This document shows, in pieces, positions 10,497 through 19,343 of a stretch of 64,000 nucleotides of DNA (the stretch's first letter is position 1; every line of letters starts with the position of its first letter). Origin of the DNA: Alphaproteobacteria bacterium SO-S41 (GTDB lineage: Bacteria > Pseudomonadota > Alphaproteobacteria > Micropepsales > Micropepsaceae); assembly GCA_019670725.1 (NCBI GenBank), contig AP024629.1:3844001-3908000 (forward strand). The letters are read 5' to 3'. The translations under genes were made by a program, and so were the position numbers. Under the pieces are notes generated by a model. That model was given only the letters and a program-made list of their open reading frames with translations, ran no database searches and was not told the DNA's origin.

Positions 10497-11045
10497 TCAG
10501 CGGACGCGGGCGCCGGATGCCGGGGTGATGTCGCCCCAGCCGAAGGCGATTTCGCGGACGGGCTTGCCGGCGACGGCGCCGGGGCGTTCGGCGACCAGGC
10601 GGCCGCCCTTGGTTTCGTAGAAATAGCGCGCCGGATTGCCCTTGAGCGCCCAGATCACGGCCGAGCGGAAACCGTCGGCATGGAGACGGCCGAAGGCGGA
10701 CTGCATCAGCGCCTCGCCCGCGCCGCGGCCGACATGGTTGGGATCGACATAGAGCGTGTAGATCTCGCCGTCATAGCCGACGGCCTTGTCGCGGGCCGGG
10801 CCGAAACTGGCGAAACCGATGACGCCATAGGTCTCGTCCTCGGCGACGACGACGCCGTCATGCGGGCCGCCCTGGGTGATCTCGCGCGTCCAGAGCAGGC
10901 GCTGGCGGACTTCGGAGAGGCGGACGAGATAATTCGCGGGCAGCAGCCCCGCATAGGAATCGCGCCAGGAGTCCACGAAGATCCGCGCAATTGCGGTCGC
11001 ATCATCGCGCAGAGCCGCGCGCACGAAGAACTCATCGGCCGCCAT
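10497..11045 (-). CDS. GNAT-family N-acetyltransferase
   Basis: This is an acetyl-CoA-dependent acetyltransferase of about 182 residues. The N-terminal segment (VRAALRDDATAIARIFVDSWRD) is typical of GNAT proteins, and the acetyl-CoA loop is seen in VDPNHVGRGAGEAL, an R/Q-x-x-G-x-G/A variant. The ATG at 11045 was preferred over the GTG at 11057 because an AAGGTG Shine-Dalgarno lies at a suitable distance. The substrate cannot be told from sequence. The gene stands alone, divergent from prkA across a long non-coding stretch. Confidence 0.83.
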   Translation of the reverse strand: MAADEFFVRAALRDDATAIARIFVDSWRDSYAGLLPANYLVRLSEVRQRLLWTREITQGGPHDGVVVAEDETYGVIGFASFGPARDKAVGYDGEIYTLYVDPNHVGRGAGEALMQSAFGRLHADGFRSAVIWALKGNPARYFYETKGGRLVAERPGAVAGKPVREIAFGWGDITPASGARVR

Positions 11046-11530
11046 CGGAACACCCACCTTATCGTTACCGAAATCCTAACGCGGCTTTTCGGCAACGCCG
11101 AGTCCTTCCTTTGGGGGTCGTTAAGAGACCCCTTTCCAAACGCCAAAATCGGATTACGCTGCACTGCAACAAATCGCGCTGCGGGATTCGGGGTCCCTAC
11201 TGCGGCGGGGACAGTCTGATCTGCATGCAGGCCGACCGGCGATGCGCCCAAGCGCACACCGCGGACCTGAAGCCCGCCCAAACGACGCGACCGAGGCCGA
11301 GGAGAGAAGACTTGCCGTCCGCACGGAGGTGTCTTCGTGCGGGAACCCAGCGCGCTTCTTTTGGTTAAGGAAAATTAAAGAATGTTGACGCACCCTGAAT
11401 GTCACGAGGCAGGCAAGCGGCTGACGACGACAGCTCATCTTCGCCATCAAGCCGCCACAAGCCTGCGCAATCCTTCGCGCGCGGGACTTAACGGCGCGCT
11501 GACTTCGCAACCCACGAAAGGGACTGCGGA
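11046..11530. other. Long non-coding region and leader before prkA
   Basis: These 485 bp between divergent genes contain no supported gene. They contain a hairpin GGGGTC/GACCCC at 11114-11132 followed by TTT, a second short hairpin GTCCC/GGGAC at 11193-11212, and an A/T-rich island at about 11358-11386. The island is the likeliest promoter area for the prkA cluster, which would leave a leader of roughly 120-150 nt. Overlapping open frames in this stretch have no start-site or family support. Confidence 0.45.
11114..11135 (+). terminator. Hairpin with short T tract
   Basis: GGGGTC (11114-11119) and GACCCC (11127-11132) form a 6-bp stem with a 7-nt loop, followed by TTT. The stem is short and the T tract weak, so it may be a leader structure rather than a true terminator. 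It lies about 70 bp upstream of the acetyltransferase start, and about 400 bp upstream of prkA. Confidence 0.35.
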
Positions 11531-13516
11531 ATGAACAGCCTCCCAAGCTTCGGTGCCAAAGCGATGACTGACGCCTCGGACTTCGACGTCTTCTCCGCCT
11601 TCTCCAAAACCTATGCCCGCGAAAAACAGGAAACCTTGTCGCTCCGCGACTTCCTGCTCGCGGCGCGCGACGACAAGATGATGGTCGCCTCCGCCGCGGA
11701 GCGGATGATCGCGGCGATCGGCGAACCCGAGTTTATCGACACCTCGCGCGATGCGCGCCTGGGCCGCATTTTCTCCAACCGGACCTTCAAGCGCTACAAG
11801 GCGTTCGAAGGCTTCTACGGGATGGAAGACACGATCGAGCGCATCGTCGGCTACTTCAAGCATGCCGCGCAGGGCCTCGAGGAAAAGCGCCAGGTGCTTT
11901 ACCTGCTCGGCCCGGTCGGCGGCGGCAAATCCTCGCTCGCCGAGCGGCTGAAAGAGCTGATGGAGGTCCATCCCATCTATGCGCTGAAAGCCGGCGACGA
12001 GATCAGCCCCGTCTTCGAATCCCCGCTCGGCCTCTTCCGTGGGCCTGAACTGCAGTCGCTGCTGGAAGAGAAGTACGGCATCGAGAAGCGCCGGCTCAAT
12101 GTGATCATGAGCCCGTGGGCGATGAAGCGGCTGGACGAGTTCGGCGGCGACATCTCGAAGTTCGAGGTCGTGCGGCTCTATCCCTCCAAGCTGCGCCAGA
12201 TCGGCGTCTGCAAGACGGAGCCGGGCGATGAGAACAACCAGGACATCTCCGCCCTCGTCGGCAAGGTCGATATCCGCAAGCTCGAGCATTACAGCCAGAA
12301 CGATCCGGACTGCTACGGCTACTCGGGCGCGCTGTGCCGCGCGAACCAGGGCCTCCTGGAATTCGTGGAAATGTTCAAGGCGCCGATCAAGGTTCTCCAC
12401 CCGCTGCTGACCGCGACGCAAGAAAGCAACTATGTGGGCACCGAGAGCCTCGGCCCGATCCCCTTCCAGGGCATTGTTCTCGCGCACTCCAATGAATCCG
12501 AGTGGCAGACCTTCAAGGGGAACAAGAACAACGAGGCGTTCCTCGACCGCATCTGCGTCGTCACCGTGCCCTATTGCCTGCGAGCGAGCGACGAGACGCG
12601 GATCTACGAGAAGCTGCTGTCGGGCTCGGAACTCGGCCGCGCCAATTGCGCGCCCGAGACACTGCCGATGCTCGCCAAGTTCTGCGTGCTGACACGGCTG
12701 AAGGAGCACGAGAATTCCAATCTCGTCTCGAAGCTGCGCGTCTATGACGGCGAGAAGCTGAAGGACACCGACCCCAAGGCCAAGACGCTGCAGGAATATC
12801 GTGATGCGGCGGGCGTGGACGAAGGGATGAACGGCATCTCCACCCGCTTCGCCTACAAGGTGCTGTCGGAGACGTTCAACTTCGACAATTCCGAAGTCGC
12901 GGCCGATCCCGTGCATCTGATGTTCGTGCTGGAGACCGCGATCAAGCGCGAGCAGTATCCGGACGAGACCGAGAAGCGGTATCTGGAATTCATCAAGGCG
13001 GAGCTGTCGCCCCGCTATGCCGAGTTCATCGGCAAGGAAATCCAAAAGGCGTATCTGGAGAGCTATAGCGAATACGGGCAGAACCTGTTCGACCGCTACA
13101 TCGCCTTCGCCGATGCGTGGATCGAGGAGCAGGACTACAAGGACCCCGATACGGGTCAGCTGCTCGACCGCGCCCATCTCGACACCGAATTGTCGAAGAC
13201 GGAAAAGCCGGCCGGCATCGCCAACCCCAAGGATTTCCGAAACGAGGTGGTGAAATTCGCGCTGCGCGCCCGTGCGCAGAACGAAGGCAAGAACCCCGCC
13301 TGGATGTCCTATGAAAAGCTGCGCTCGGTGATCGAGAAGCGGATGTTCAGCCAGGTCGAAGACCTGCTGCCGGTCATCAGTTTCGAGTCCAAGAAGGACA
13401 ACCAGTCGCAGACCAAGCACACCGAGTTCGTCGAGCGCATGACCGCGCGCGGCTATACGCAGCGCCAGGTGCGGCGTCTGGTCGAGTGGTACATGCGCGT
13501 CAACAAGGCGGGGTAA
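11531..13516 (+). CDS. prkA: PrkA/YeaG-family serine protein kinase
   Basis: This 661-residue protein belongs to the PrkA family, which joins an AAA+ ATPase module to a C-terminal kinase-like domain. The Walker A motif GPVGGGKSS falls near residues 129-137. The segments FEGFYGMEDTIERIV and YLLGPVGGGKS are characteristic of the family. In enterobacteria YeaG acts with YeaH in nutrient-starvation and stationary-phase responses, and in Bacillus PrkA affects sporulation. The start at 11531 is used; an in-frame ATG at 11564 is possible. It is the first gene of a tight cluster with yeaH (24 bp gap) and spoVR (overlapping), an arrangement conserved across proteobacteria. Confidence 0.95.
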   Translation: MNSLPSFGAKAMTDASDFDVFSAFSKTYAREKQETLSLRDFLLAARDDKMMVASAAERMIAAIGEPEFIDTSRDARLGRIFSNRTFKRYKAFEGFYGMEDTIERIVGYFKHAAQGLEEKRQVLYLLGPVGGGKSSLAERLKELMEVHPIYALKAGDEISPVFESPLGLFRGPELQSLLEEKYGIEKRRLNVIMSPWAMKRLDEFGGDISKFEVVRLYPSKLRQIGVCKTEPGDENNQDISALVGKVDIRKLEHYSQNDPDCYGYSGALCRANQGLLEFVEMFKAPIKVLHPLLTATQESNYVGTESLGPIPFQGIVLAHSNESEWQTFKGNKNNEAFLDRICVVTVPYCLRASDETRIYEKLLSGSELGRANCAPETLPMLAKFCVLTRLKEHENSNLVSKLRVYDGEKLKDTDPKAKTLQEYRDAAGVDEGMNGISTRFAYKVLSETFNFDNSEVAADPVHLMFVLETAIKREQYPDETEKRYLEFIKAELSPRYAEFIGKEIQKAYLESYSEYGQNLFDRYIAFADAWIEEQDYKDPDTGQLLDRAHLDTELSKTEKPAGIANPKDFRNEVVKFALRARAQNEGKNPAWMSYEKLRSVIEKRMFSQVEDLLPVISFESKKDNQSQTKHTEFVERMTARGYTQRQVRRLVEWYMRVNKAG

Positions 13517-13540
13517 CCGGGGCAGAAGGCAGCACGCACC

Positions 13541-14827
13541 ATGCCCCAGTTCATCGATCGGCGGCTGAACCCCAAGGGGAAGTCGCTGGCCAATCGCCAG
13601 CGCTTCATCCGGCGGGCGAAGGCCTCCATCCGCGAGGCCGTCCAGAAGGAGCTGAAGGACGGCAAGGTCACCGATTTCGTCGGCGAGAAGAAGATCTCGA
13701 TCCCCTCGAAGACGACGCGCGAGCCGCGCTTCCATCTCGATCCCAAGACGGGCGAGCAGAGCTGGGTCGCGCCCGGCAACAAGGAATTCGTCGAAGGCGA
13801 CCAGATCAAGAAGCCGCCCCAGGGCGGCGGCAAGGGATCGGGCAAGGATGCCGGCGACGCCGAGATGGAGGACACGTTCGAGTTCACGCTGACGCGCGAC
13901 GAGCTGATGGACGTGCTGTTCGAGGATCTCGAACTGCCCAATCTCGTCAAGACGACGCTGAAGGAAACCAAGGTCGTCAGCCTGAAGCGGGCGGGCTATT
14001 CGACCAGCGGCTCGCCCACCAATATCGCGATCGTGCGCACCATGCGGCATGCGATCGGCCGGCGCATCGCGCTGAAGCGGCCGAAGCAGGAAGATGTCGA
14101 CGCGCTCTATGTCGAGCTGGAGGCGCTGAACGACGACGAGGCCGATGCGCGCGCGCAGCTGCTGGCGCGGATCGCCGAGCTGGAGGCGAAGCGCAAGCGG
14201 GTCGGCTTCATCGATCCCGTCGATGTCCGCTACAACGCCTTCCAGGATCGCCCGGAGCCCGCGGCCAAGGCCGTGATGTTCTGCCTGATGGACGTGTCGG
14301 GCTCGATGGGCGAGCGGGAGAAGGATCTCGCCAAGCGGTTCTATTTGCTGCTGCACCTCTTCCTGCAGCGCCGCTATGACGCGCTGGACGTCGTGTTCAT
14401 CCGCCATACGCATGAGGCGCAGGAGGTGAACGAGCAGGAGTTCTTCTACAGCCGCATGTCGGGCGGCACGGTGGTGTCGTCGGCGCTGGACGTGATGCTG
14501 GACATCGTCGCCAAACGCTATGCGAGTTCGGAGTGGAACATCTATGTGGCTCAAGCGTCAGACGGCTACACCCAATCGGGCGATGCGCAGACCTGCGTTC
14601 AGATGCTGAACGCGCAGGTCATGCCGATGGTGCAGCACTACGCCTATATCGAGATCCTCGACGAGCGCGAGATGAGCGTGTTCGCGAGCGAGGAAGCCGG
14701 CGCGGAGCTGTGGCGCGCCTATCGCGGCGTGTCGGCGGCGTGGAAGAATTTCGATGCCAAGCGCATCGCCAAGCCGGGCGACATCTATCCCGTGTTCCGC
14801 GAATTGTTTGCGAAGGAGACGGCATGA
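13541..14827 (+). CDS. yeaH: YeaH/UPF0229-family vWA-like protein
   Basis: This 428-residue protein belongs to the YeaH (UPF0229) family. The N-terminus FIDRRLNPKGKS is the family start. A MIDAS-type motif DVSGSMGE near residues 249-256 shows a von Willebrand A-like fold in the C-terminal half. The middle is charged, with a Gly/Lys-rich linker (about 88-105). It is the partner of PrkA in stress-response clusters and has no enzymatic motif. Its stop codon overlaps the spoVR start (ATGA), which suggests translational coupling. Confidence 0.93.
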   Translation: MPQFIDRRLNPKGKSLANRQRFIRRAKASIREAVQKELKDGKVTDFVGEKKISIPSKTTREPRFHLDPKTGEQSWVAPGNKEFVEGDQIKKPPQGGGKGSGKDAGDAEMEDTFEFTLTRDELMDVLFEDLELPNLVKTTLKETKVVSLKRAGYSTSGSPTNIAIVRTMRHAIGRRIALKRPKQEDVDALYVELEALNDDEADARAQLLARIAELEAKRKRVGFIDPVDVRYNAFQDRPEPAAKAVMFCLMDVSGSMGEREKDLAKRFYLLLHLFLQRRYDALDVVFIRHTHEAQEVNEQEFFYSRMSGGTVVSSALDVMLDIVAKRYASSEWNIYVAQASDGYTQSGDAQTCVQMLNAQVMPMVQHYAYIEILDEREMSVFASEEAGAELWRAYRGVSAAWKNFDAKRIAKPGDIYPVFRELFAKETA

Positions 14828-16332
14828 CCGACGTGCTGGAGCGGCCGCGTTTGTTGTTCGACTCCTCGGAGTGGGACTTTGCGATGCTGGACCGGGTCTA
14901 CGAGGCCTGCCAGGACGTGGCGTTGAACGATCTGAAGCTGGACGTCTATCCCAACCAGATCGAGATCATCGCGTCGGAACAGATGCTGGATGCCTATTCC
15001 AGCCACGGCATGCCGCTGATGTATTCGCACTGGTCTTTCGGCAAGCATTTCGCGCGCGACGATGCGATGTATCGCAAGGGCTACCAGGCGCTCGCTTATG
15101 AGATCGTGATCAATTCGAGCCCGTGCATCGCCTATCTCATGGAAGAGAACACGGCGACGATGCAGACGCTGGTGATCGCGCACGCGGCGTTCGGGCATAA
15201 CCACTTCTTCAAGAACAACTACCTGTTCCGGCAATGGACGGATGCGGAGTCGATCCTCGACTACCTCATGTTCGCCAAGGCGTATCTCGCGAATTGCGAG
15301 GAGCGCTATGGCGCCGAAGCGGTCGAGGCGACGCTGGACGCGGCGCATGCGCTGATGAACCAGGGCGTCTTCCGCTATCGCCGCCCGCCCCGGCCTTCAC
15401 GCGTCGCGATGGATGAGAAGCGCAAGCGCCGCACCGCCTATGACGAGGAGAGCGTCAACGAGATCTGGCGCACTTTGCCCGGCGGCAATGCGAAACGCGT
15501 GCTGCCCGACGGCGGCGACGACGAGGACGACGCCTTCATGAAGGCGCAGTTGAAGCTGCCGGAGGAGAACATCCTCTATTTCCTGGAGAAGCACTCGCCG
15601 GGGCTGAAGCCGTGGCAGCGCGAGGTGCTGCGCATCGTGCGGACCATGGCGCAGTATTTCTATCCCCAGCGCCAGACGCAGACGATGAACGAGGGCTGCG
15701 CGACCTTCGTCCACCACCACATCATGAACGCGCTCTACGACAAGGGCCTGATCAACGAAGGCGCGATGCTGGAGTTCATGACCTCGCATACCGGCGTCGT
15801 CTTCCAGCCCGGCTATGACGACAAGCGCTATTCGGGGATCAATCCCTATGCGCTGGGCTTTGCGATGATGACCGACATCAAGCGCATCTCGATGGAGCCG
15901 ACCGCGGAAGATCGCGAATGGTTTCCGGAGATCGCGGGCAAGGGCAATTGGCGCGACGTGCTGAAGGACGCGTGGGCGAATTATCGCGACGAGAGCTTCA
16001 TCATGCAGTTCCTATCGCCCAAGGTGATGCGCGACTTCCGCCTGTTCGCGTTGAAGGACCAGGAGGGCGCCGAGGCCTATACGGTGGCCGGCATCCATGA
16101 CGAGACCGGCTATCGCAAGGTGCGCGCGGCGCTGGCCTCACAATACGATCTGGGCGGACGTGAGCCCGATCTTCAGGTCACCGCGGCGAACCTGCAGGGC
16201 GACCGGCTGCTGACGCTGACGCATTTCGTGCGCGGCGGCGTGAAGCTGGCGATGGCGCAGCGTGACGACATGATGCGCCACGTGCAGCATCTGTGGGGGT
16301 ATGCGGTCGAGCTGAAAGAGGAAACGGCCTGA
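14824..16332 (+). CDS. spoVR: SpoVR family protein
   Basis: This 502-residue member of the SpoVR/YcgB family is named after a Bacillus cortex-formation gene but is widespread in non-sporulating bacteria, where its biochemical role is unresolved. Family marks visible here are LYSHWSFGK-like MYSHWSFGKHF near residue 62, FGHNHFFKNN, the NEGCATFVHHHIMN block and GINPYALGFAMM. The histidine-rich blocks suggest metal binding. The ATG at 14824 overlaps the yeaH stop by four bases; the frame is open further upstream, but that part is a shadow of yeaH. It is the last gene of the prkA-yeaH-spoVR unit. The stop lies immediately next to the stop of the convergent gene at 16333. Confidence 0.95.
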   Translation: MTDVLERPRLLFDSSEWDFAMLDRVYEACQDVALNDLKLDVYPNQIEIIASEQMLDAYSSHGMPLMYSHWSFGKHFARDDAMYRKGYQALAYEIVINSSPCIAYLMEENTATMQTLVIAHAAFGHNHFFKNNYLFRQWTDAESILDYLMFAKAYLANCEERYGAEAVEATLDAAHALMNQGVFRYRRPPRPSRVAMDEKRKRRTAYDEESVNEIWRTLPGGNAKRVLPDGGDDEDDAFMKAQLKLPEENILYFLEKHSPGLKPWQREVLRIVRTMAQYFYPQRQTQTMNEGCATFVHHHIMNALYDKGLINEGAMLEFMTSHTGVVFQPGYDDKRYSGINPYALGFAMMTDIKRISMEPTAEDREWFPEIAGKGNWRDVLKDAWANYRDESFIMQFLSPKVMRDFRLFALKDQEGAEAYTVAGIHDETGYRKVRAALASQYDLGGREPDLQVTAANLQGDRLLTLTHFVRGGVKLAMAQRDDMMRHVQHLWGYAVELKEETA

Positions 16333-16779
16333 CTAGATGTCGAGGTCGTCTTCATTGGCGATGCCGAACAGGCTGCCGACGAAGGAGAGCGTCGCGTCCC
16401 ACGCCTCGACCGCCGCGCTGACGGTGATCTCGAAGAAGTCGCCGGGCCAGACCAGCGCCTTGTTGTGCGACTCCTCGCCGAGACCGAACATGGCCGGGAC
16501 GACTTTCGCACCGCACTGGGCGGGCGCGCCGGCAGCCATCGCCTCGGCCGAAAAGACGCAGGCGTCGGACATGACGTCGGGCGCCATGTCAGCCACGGCG
16601 ACGCGGACGATCAGCCGCGTCGAAGACGACTGCGCGAACGCCGCGGCGGAAGCGCTCGCGCTGGACGACGCGCTCGCGTGCGCGGTGGCAACGGGTTCAA
16701 CGGTGGGGGTGGACGGCGCGAGGAAAAGGCCAATAGCCAGGGCGACGGCGGCGACCGGAACGAACATCCATGTCTTCAT
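16333..16779 (-). CDS. Secreted or membrane-anchored hypothetical protein
   Basis: This 148-residue protein is of unknown function. The N-terminus MKTWMFVPVAAVALAIGLFLAP is a hydrophobic signal or anchor, followed by a Ser/Ala-rich linker (about 35-55). A compact domain with two cysteines (SDACVF and AQCGAK) that could form a disulfide comes next. The C-terminal part is acidic and ends NEDDLDI. The ATG at 16779 was chosen because a GGGGGG run sits at Shine-Dalgarno distance; upstream ATG/GTG codons give an implausible N-terminal extension. No family was recognised. Confidence 0.6.
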   Translation of the reverse strand: MKTWMFVPVAAVALAIGLFLAPSTPTVEPVATAHASASSSASASAAAFAQSSSTRLIVRVAVADMAPDVMSDACVFSAEAMAAGAPAQCGAKVVPAMFGLGEESHNKALVWPGDFFEITVSAAVEAWDATLSFVGSLFGIANEDDLDI

Positions 16780-16909
16780 CGTCATCCCCCCAAGCCAGCT
16801 CTGCGACGCAGGATGGTAAAGTAGCTGATTTCCCGGGAATTGACCCTGACGATTTTGTAACGCTCTCGAAACTGTGATCGGTGTCACAGCCAAGCCCGCG
16901 CGCTGCCCC

Positions 16910-17200
16910 TCAGAGCGCTTCGTAGCGCTCCAGTTGGGTGCCGGGCGCGATGAGTTCGGAAATGATCGGCCGGTTCGCCACCATATGCGGCGCGTCGCGA
17001 TGCGCCTGGATCGCCGCGGCGTCGTCGTAGAGCTCCATCACGACATAGGTGTCTTCCTGGTCCGCCGGCTTGAGCAGCTGGTAGAGCTTGTTGCCCGGTT
17101 CGTTCTTGCGAACGCCTTCCGCTTGAACGGCAAACGCCTTTTCGAATTCGGCGCCCTTGCCGGGCTTGGTCGTCAGACGAACGATCAGTCCAATGGTCAT
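16910..17200 (-). CDS. Antibiotic biosynthesis monooxygenase (ABM) domain protein
   Basis: This 96-residue single-domain protein has the dimeric ferredoxin-like ABM fold. Family features are the start LIVRLTTKPGKGAEFEKAF, the central YQLLKPADQEDTYVVMELY strand pair and the AHRDAPHM helix. Such proteins act as cofactor-free quinol monooxygenases (YgiN type) or simply bind small aromatics; the substrate is not predictable. It is followed upstream on the same strand by a VOC-fold protein 77 bp away, so the two may be cotranscribed. Confidence 0.82.
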   Translation of the reverse strand: MTIGLIVRLTTKPGKGAEFEKAFAVQAEGVRKNEPGNKLYQLLKPADQEDTYVVMELYDDAAAIQAHRDAPHMVANRPIISELIAPGTQLERYEAL

Positions 17201-17277
17201 TTAACTCTCCGCTGCGTGATACGTGTGAACGGCTCGGCGCCGGCCCGGCGCGGCCTGATGTTACGTGAAGGGCGGCC

Positions 17278-17844
17278 TTACTGGCGCATAAGAAGCGGCA
17301 CGTAGTCGACAGGCTCGCCCTTTGCGTTCTTCGACGGGGTGACGAGGTCGTCGGGGGTGCCAAGCGGGCGCATCAGACTGGCGAACTCGAACGCGATGCC
17401 GTCGGGATCGCGGAAATACATCGAGCGAATCCAGGTTTCGCCATCCGGCTTTTCGGCGAAGGGCGCGGCGCTGCCGTGATTGATCACGCGTACCTTGATG
17501 TCGCGCGACCGCAGATTGGCCAGCATCGTGTCGAAGGTTTCGGCCGGCAGATCGAAGGCGATGTGATTCATCGAGGCCACCGCCGTCGCCGCGCCGTCCT
17601 TGCGGACGTCGTGATGCTGCGAGGCGATGCCGGGGGCGGCCGGCGGCCCGCCTGGAAACGACATATAGGCGAGCATCGCGCCATTGCCGACGTTGTGAAA
17701 GCTGTGCTGCCCGCCGTCCGGCATACCCTTCATCTTCAGGAGCGGAATGCCGAGATCCTCCCAGAACTTCACAGTCCGAGACATGTCCGAGCAGACGAGA
17801 GCGACGTGGTTGAGACCGCGCGTGGAAATTGAGCTCTGCGGCAT
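17278..17844 (-). CDS. VOC-superfamily (glyoxalase/dioxygenase-like) protein
   Basis: This is a 188-residue vicinal-oxygen-chelate protein with two beta-alpha-beta-beta-beta halves. LNHVALVCSDMSRTVKFWEDLG near the N-terminus and FRDPDGIAFEFA near the C-terminus supply the usual metal-ligand His and Glu positions, and MNHIAFDL lies between. It probably acts on a glyoxal-type, catecholic or other small substrate. The ATG at 17844 has a GGGAGG Shine-Dalgarno; the longer frame upstream lacks one and would add an unlikely Cys-rich leader. Confidence 0.82.
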   Translation of the reverse strand: MPQSSISTRGLNHVALVCSDMSRTVKFWEDLGIPLLKMKGMPDGGQHSFHNVGNGAMLAYMSFPGGPPAAPGIASQHHDVRKDGAATAVASMNHIAFDLPAETFDTMLANLRSRDIKVRVINHGSAAPFAEKPDGETWIRSMYFRDPDGIAFEFASLMRPLGTPDDLVTPSKNAKGEPVDYVPLLMRQ

Positions 17845-18029
17845 GGGCGGCCCTCCCCCGCGCTCATGAAGCGGCGCGGTGTGGCCGAAATAGGCACCGA
17901 GCGCGGCGCAAAGGCCAAGACAAACCGGCGCGCCGCCCGGGCAAAAATATTCAGGACGGTACAAAGAAAAATTTTAGTTCGCGGGGGGCAATAATGGCGC
18001 GCGATCAGGCATCAATGCCCCGAAAACCT

Positions 18030-18103
18030 TGGAGCGGGTGAAGGGAATCGAACCCTCGTCGTAAGCTTGGGAAGCTTCTGCTCTACCATTGAGCTACACC
18101 CGC
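18030..18103 (-). tRNA. tRNA-Gly (anticodon CCC)
   Basis: The 74-nt gene folds into a standard cloverleaf. The acceptor GCGGGTG pairs with CACCCGC, the D stem is GCTC/GAGC, the anticodon loop is TTCCCAA (anticodon CCC), and the T loop is TTCGATT. The 3' CCA is encoded, with T as discriminator base. Pair 27-43 is a G-A mismatch and the remaining stem pairs are good. Anticodon CCC reads GGG glycine codons. Confidence 0.95.
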
Positions 18104-18185
18104 GGCGGCGCTGCGCGGGGTGTGGTTAGCATGCGCCAGCGTCCGAAAAAAGCGCCGAAACACAGTGGGTTAACCTGCCGGAAAC

Positions 18186-18214
18186 TTGACCTAACAGTCC
18201 AGTTGGAGTAAATT
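18186..18214 (+). promoter_or_regulatory. Sigma-70-type promoter of the efflux operon
   Basis: TTGACC (18186-18191) and TAAATT (18209-18214) are separated by 17 bp and lie 34 bp upstream of the membrane-fusion gene start. The match is good for a GC-rich genome. The spacer and the region just downstream carry the palindromic operator half-sites. Confidence 0.7.
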
Positions 18215-18229
18215 GGACTTTGTAGTCCA
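18196..18229. promoter_or_regulatory. Probable TetR operator pair overlapping the efflux promoter
   Basis: TGGACT (18214-18219) and AGTCCA (18224-18229) form a perfect inverted repeat with a 4-bp spacer. A second, imperfect palindrome AGTCCAGTTGGAGT lies at 18196-18209, so the same half-site occurs three times exactly and once with a mismatch in 34 bp. The sites cover the spacer and the -10 element. The TetR-family gene at the end of the operon is the obvious candidate ligand-responsive repressor. The link is inference. Confidence 0.65.
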
Positions 18230-18247
18230 TATTGCAGGCATTCGCTG

Positions 18248-19333
18248 ATGCGCCGATACGCGCTTTTGACCGTGGCGGTGATCGTCGCCTGCGTCGCAGT
18301 TTATTACGGCTTCACCTACTTCACCCACGGCCAGTACATCGAATCGACCGACGACGCCTATATCAAGGCGGATACCTCGGCGATCGCGCCGCGCATCAAC
18401 GGCTATGTCGCCAAGGTGCTGGCGACCGACAACCAGCATGTCCGGACCGGCGACATCCTAGTCAGCATCGACGATGCCGACTTCAAGGCGGCGCTCGACC
18501 AGGCCAAGGCGATGGCGGCGGCCAAGGCGGCGGCGCTGCAGGGCGTCGAGGCCAATCTGGGGCTTGAGGCGAAACTGATCGAGGCGAAGCAGGCGGCGCT
18601 CAACAGCGCGCTCGCCCGGCAGGCGCTGGCGACCGCCGACCTGGTGCGCGCGAAGGATCTGCGGGCGAGCGGGTCGGGCTCCAAGCAGAACTACGATGCG
18701 GCGCTCGCGGCATCGCAACAGGCCGATGCGGCCGTACAGAGCGCGGTCGCAGACCTCGCCGCCGAACGCGAGCGGCTGACCGTGCTGGAGAGCGGCAAGG
18801 TGCAGGCGCAGGCCGATCTCGACGCGGCGAAGGCGGCGATCAAGATCGCCGAGCTCAACCTCAGCTACACGCTGGTGCGCGCGCCGTTCGACGGCGTAGT
18901 CGGCGCCAAGACGGTGCAGGACGGCCAATATGTGCGGGCCGGGGCGCAGATGATGGCCGTGGTGCGCCTGCCCGACGTTTATGTCGTCGCCAATTTCAAG
19001 GAAACGCAGGCCGGCGAGATGCGGCGCGGGCAGGAAGTCGCGGTCGAGGTCGATGCGTTTCCGGACCTCGCGCTGAAGGGCAAGATCGACAGCTTCGCGC
19101 CGGCGACGGGGTCGGAGTTCTCGCTGCTGCCGCCGGAAAATGCGACGGGCAACTTCACCAAGATCGTGCAACGCCTGCCCGTGAAGGTGATCCTGGAGGG
19201 CGATGCGAATGCGTTGGCGCTGCTGCGCCCGGGCATGTCGGTGAAGGTCTCGGTCGATACGCGCGGCGAGGGCGAAGGCGCAGCGGCGACCATGGCCCCG
19301 GCGCCGCGGCCCGTCGAGGCGGCAGGCGAATAG
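18248..19333 (+). CDS. HlyD/EmrA-type membrane fusion protein
   Basis: This 361-residue periplasmic adaptor belongs to a multidrug efflux pump. One N-terminal membrane segment (about 5-25) is followed by ESTDDAYIKAD and INGYVAKVLATDNQHVRTGD, the biotinyl-lipoyl-like half typical of EmrA. A long alpha-helical hairpin rich in Ala/Gln/Lys spans about 80-200, and the second lipoyl half is VRAPFDGVVGAKTVQDGQYV. It works with the adjacent DHA2 transporter and an outer-membrane channel that is not encoded here. It is the first gene of the operon; the transporter starts 11 bp downstream. Confidence 0.92.
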   Translation: MRRYALLTVAVIVACVAVYYGFTYFTHGQYIESTDDAYIKADTSAIAPRINGYVAKVLATDNQHVRTGDILVSIDDADFKAALDQAKAMAAAKAAALQGVEANLGLEAKLIEAKQAALNSALARQALATADLVRAKDLRASGSGSKQNYDAALAASQQADAAVQSAVADLAAERERLTVLESGKVQAQADLDAAKAAIKIAELNLSYTLVRAPFDGVVGAKTVQDGQYVRAGAQMMAVVRLPDVYVVANFKETQAGEMRRGQEVAVEVDAFPDLALKGKIDSFAPATGSEFSLLPPENATGNFTKIVQRLPVKVILEGDANALALLRPGMSVKVSVDTRGEGEGAAATMAPAPRPVEAAGE

Positions 19334-19343
19334 CGTCCATGCC

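Noticed and set aside
11363-11376. TTAA-N6-TTAA considered as a CtrA site before prkA
   Set aside because: CtrA boxes need seven bases between the TTAA halves; here there are six, in an A/T-rich stretch where this occurs easily.
11385-11390. TTGACG before prkA as a -35 box
   Set aside because: No -10-like hexamer lies 16-18 bp downstream.
11447-14554. 1,035-codon minus-strand frame opposite prkA and yeaH
   Set aside because: The plus-strand genes are clear family members. The antisense product has the Arg/Leu/Asp/His composition of a frame shadow.
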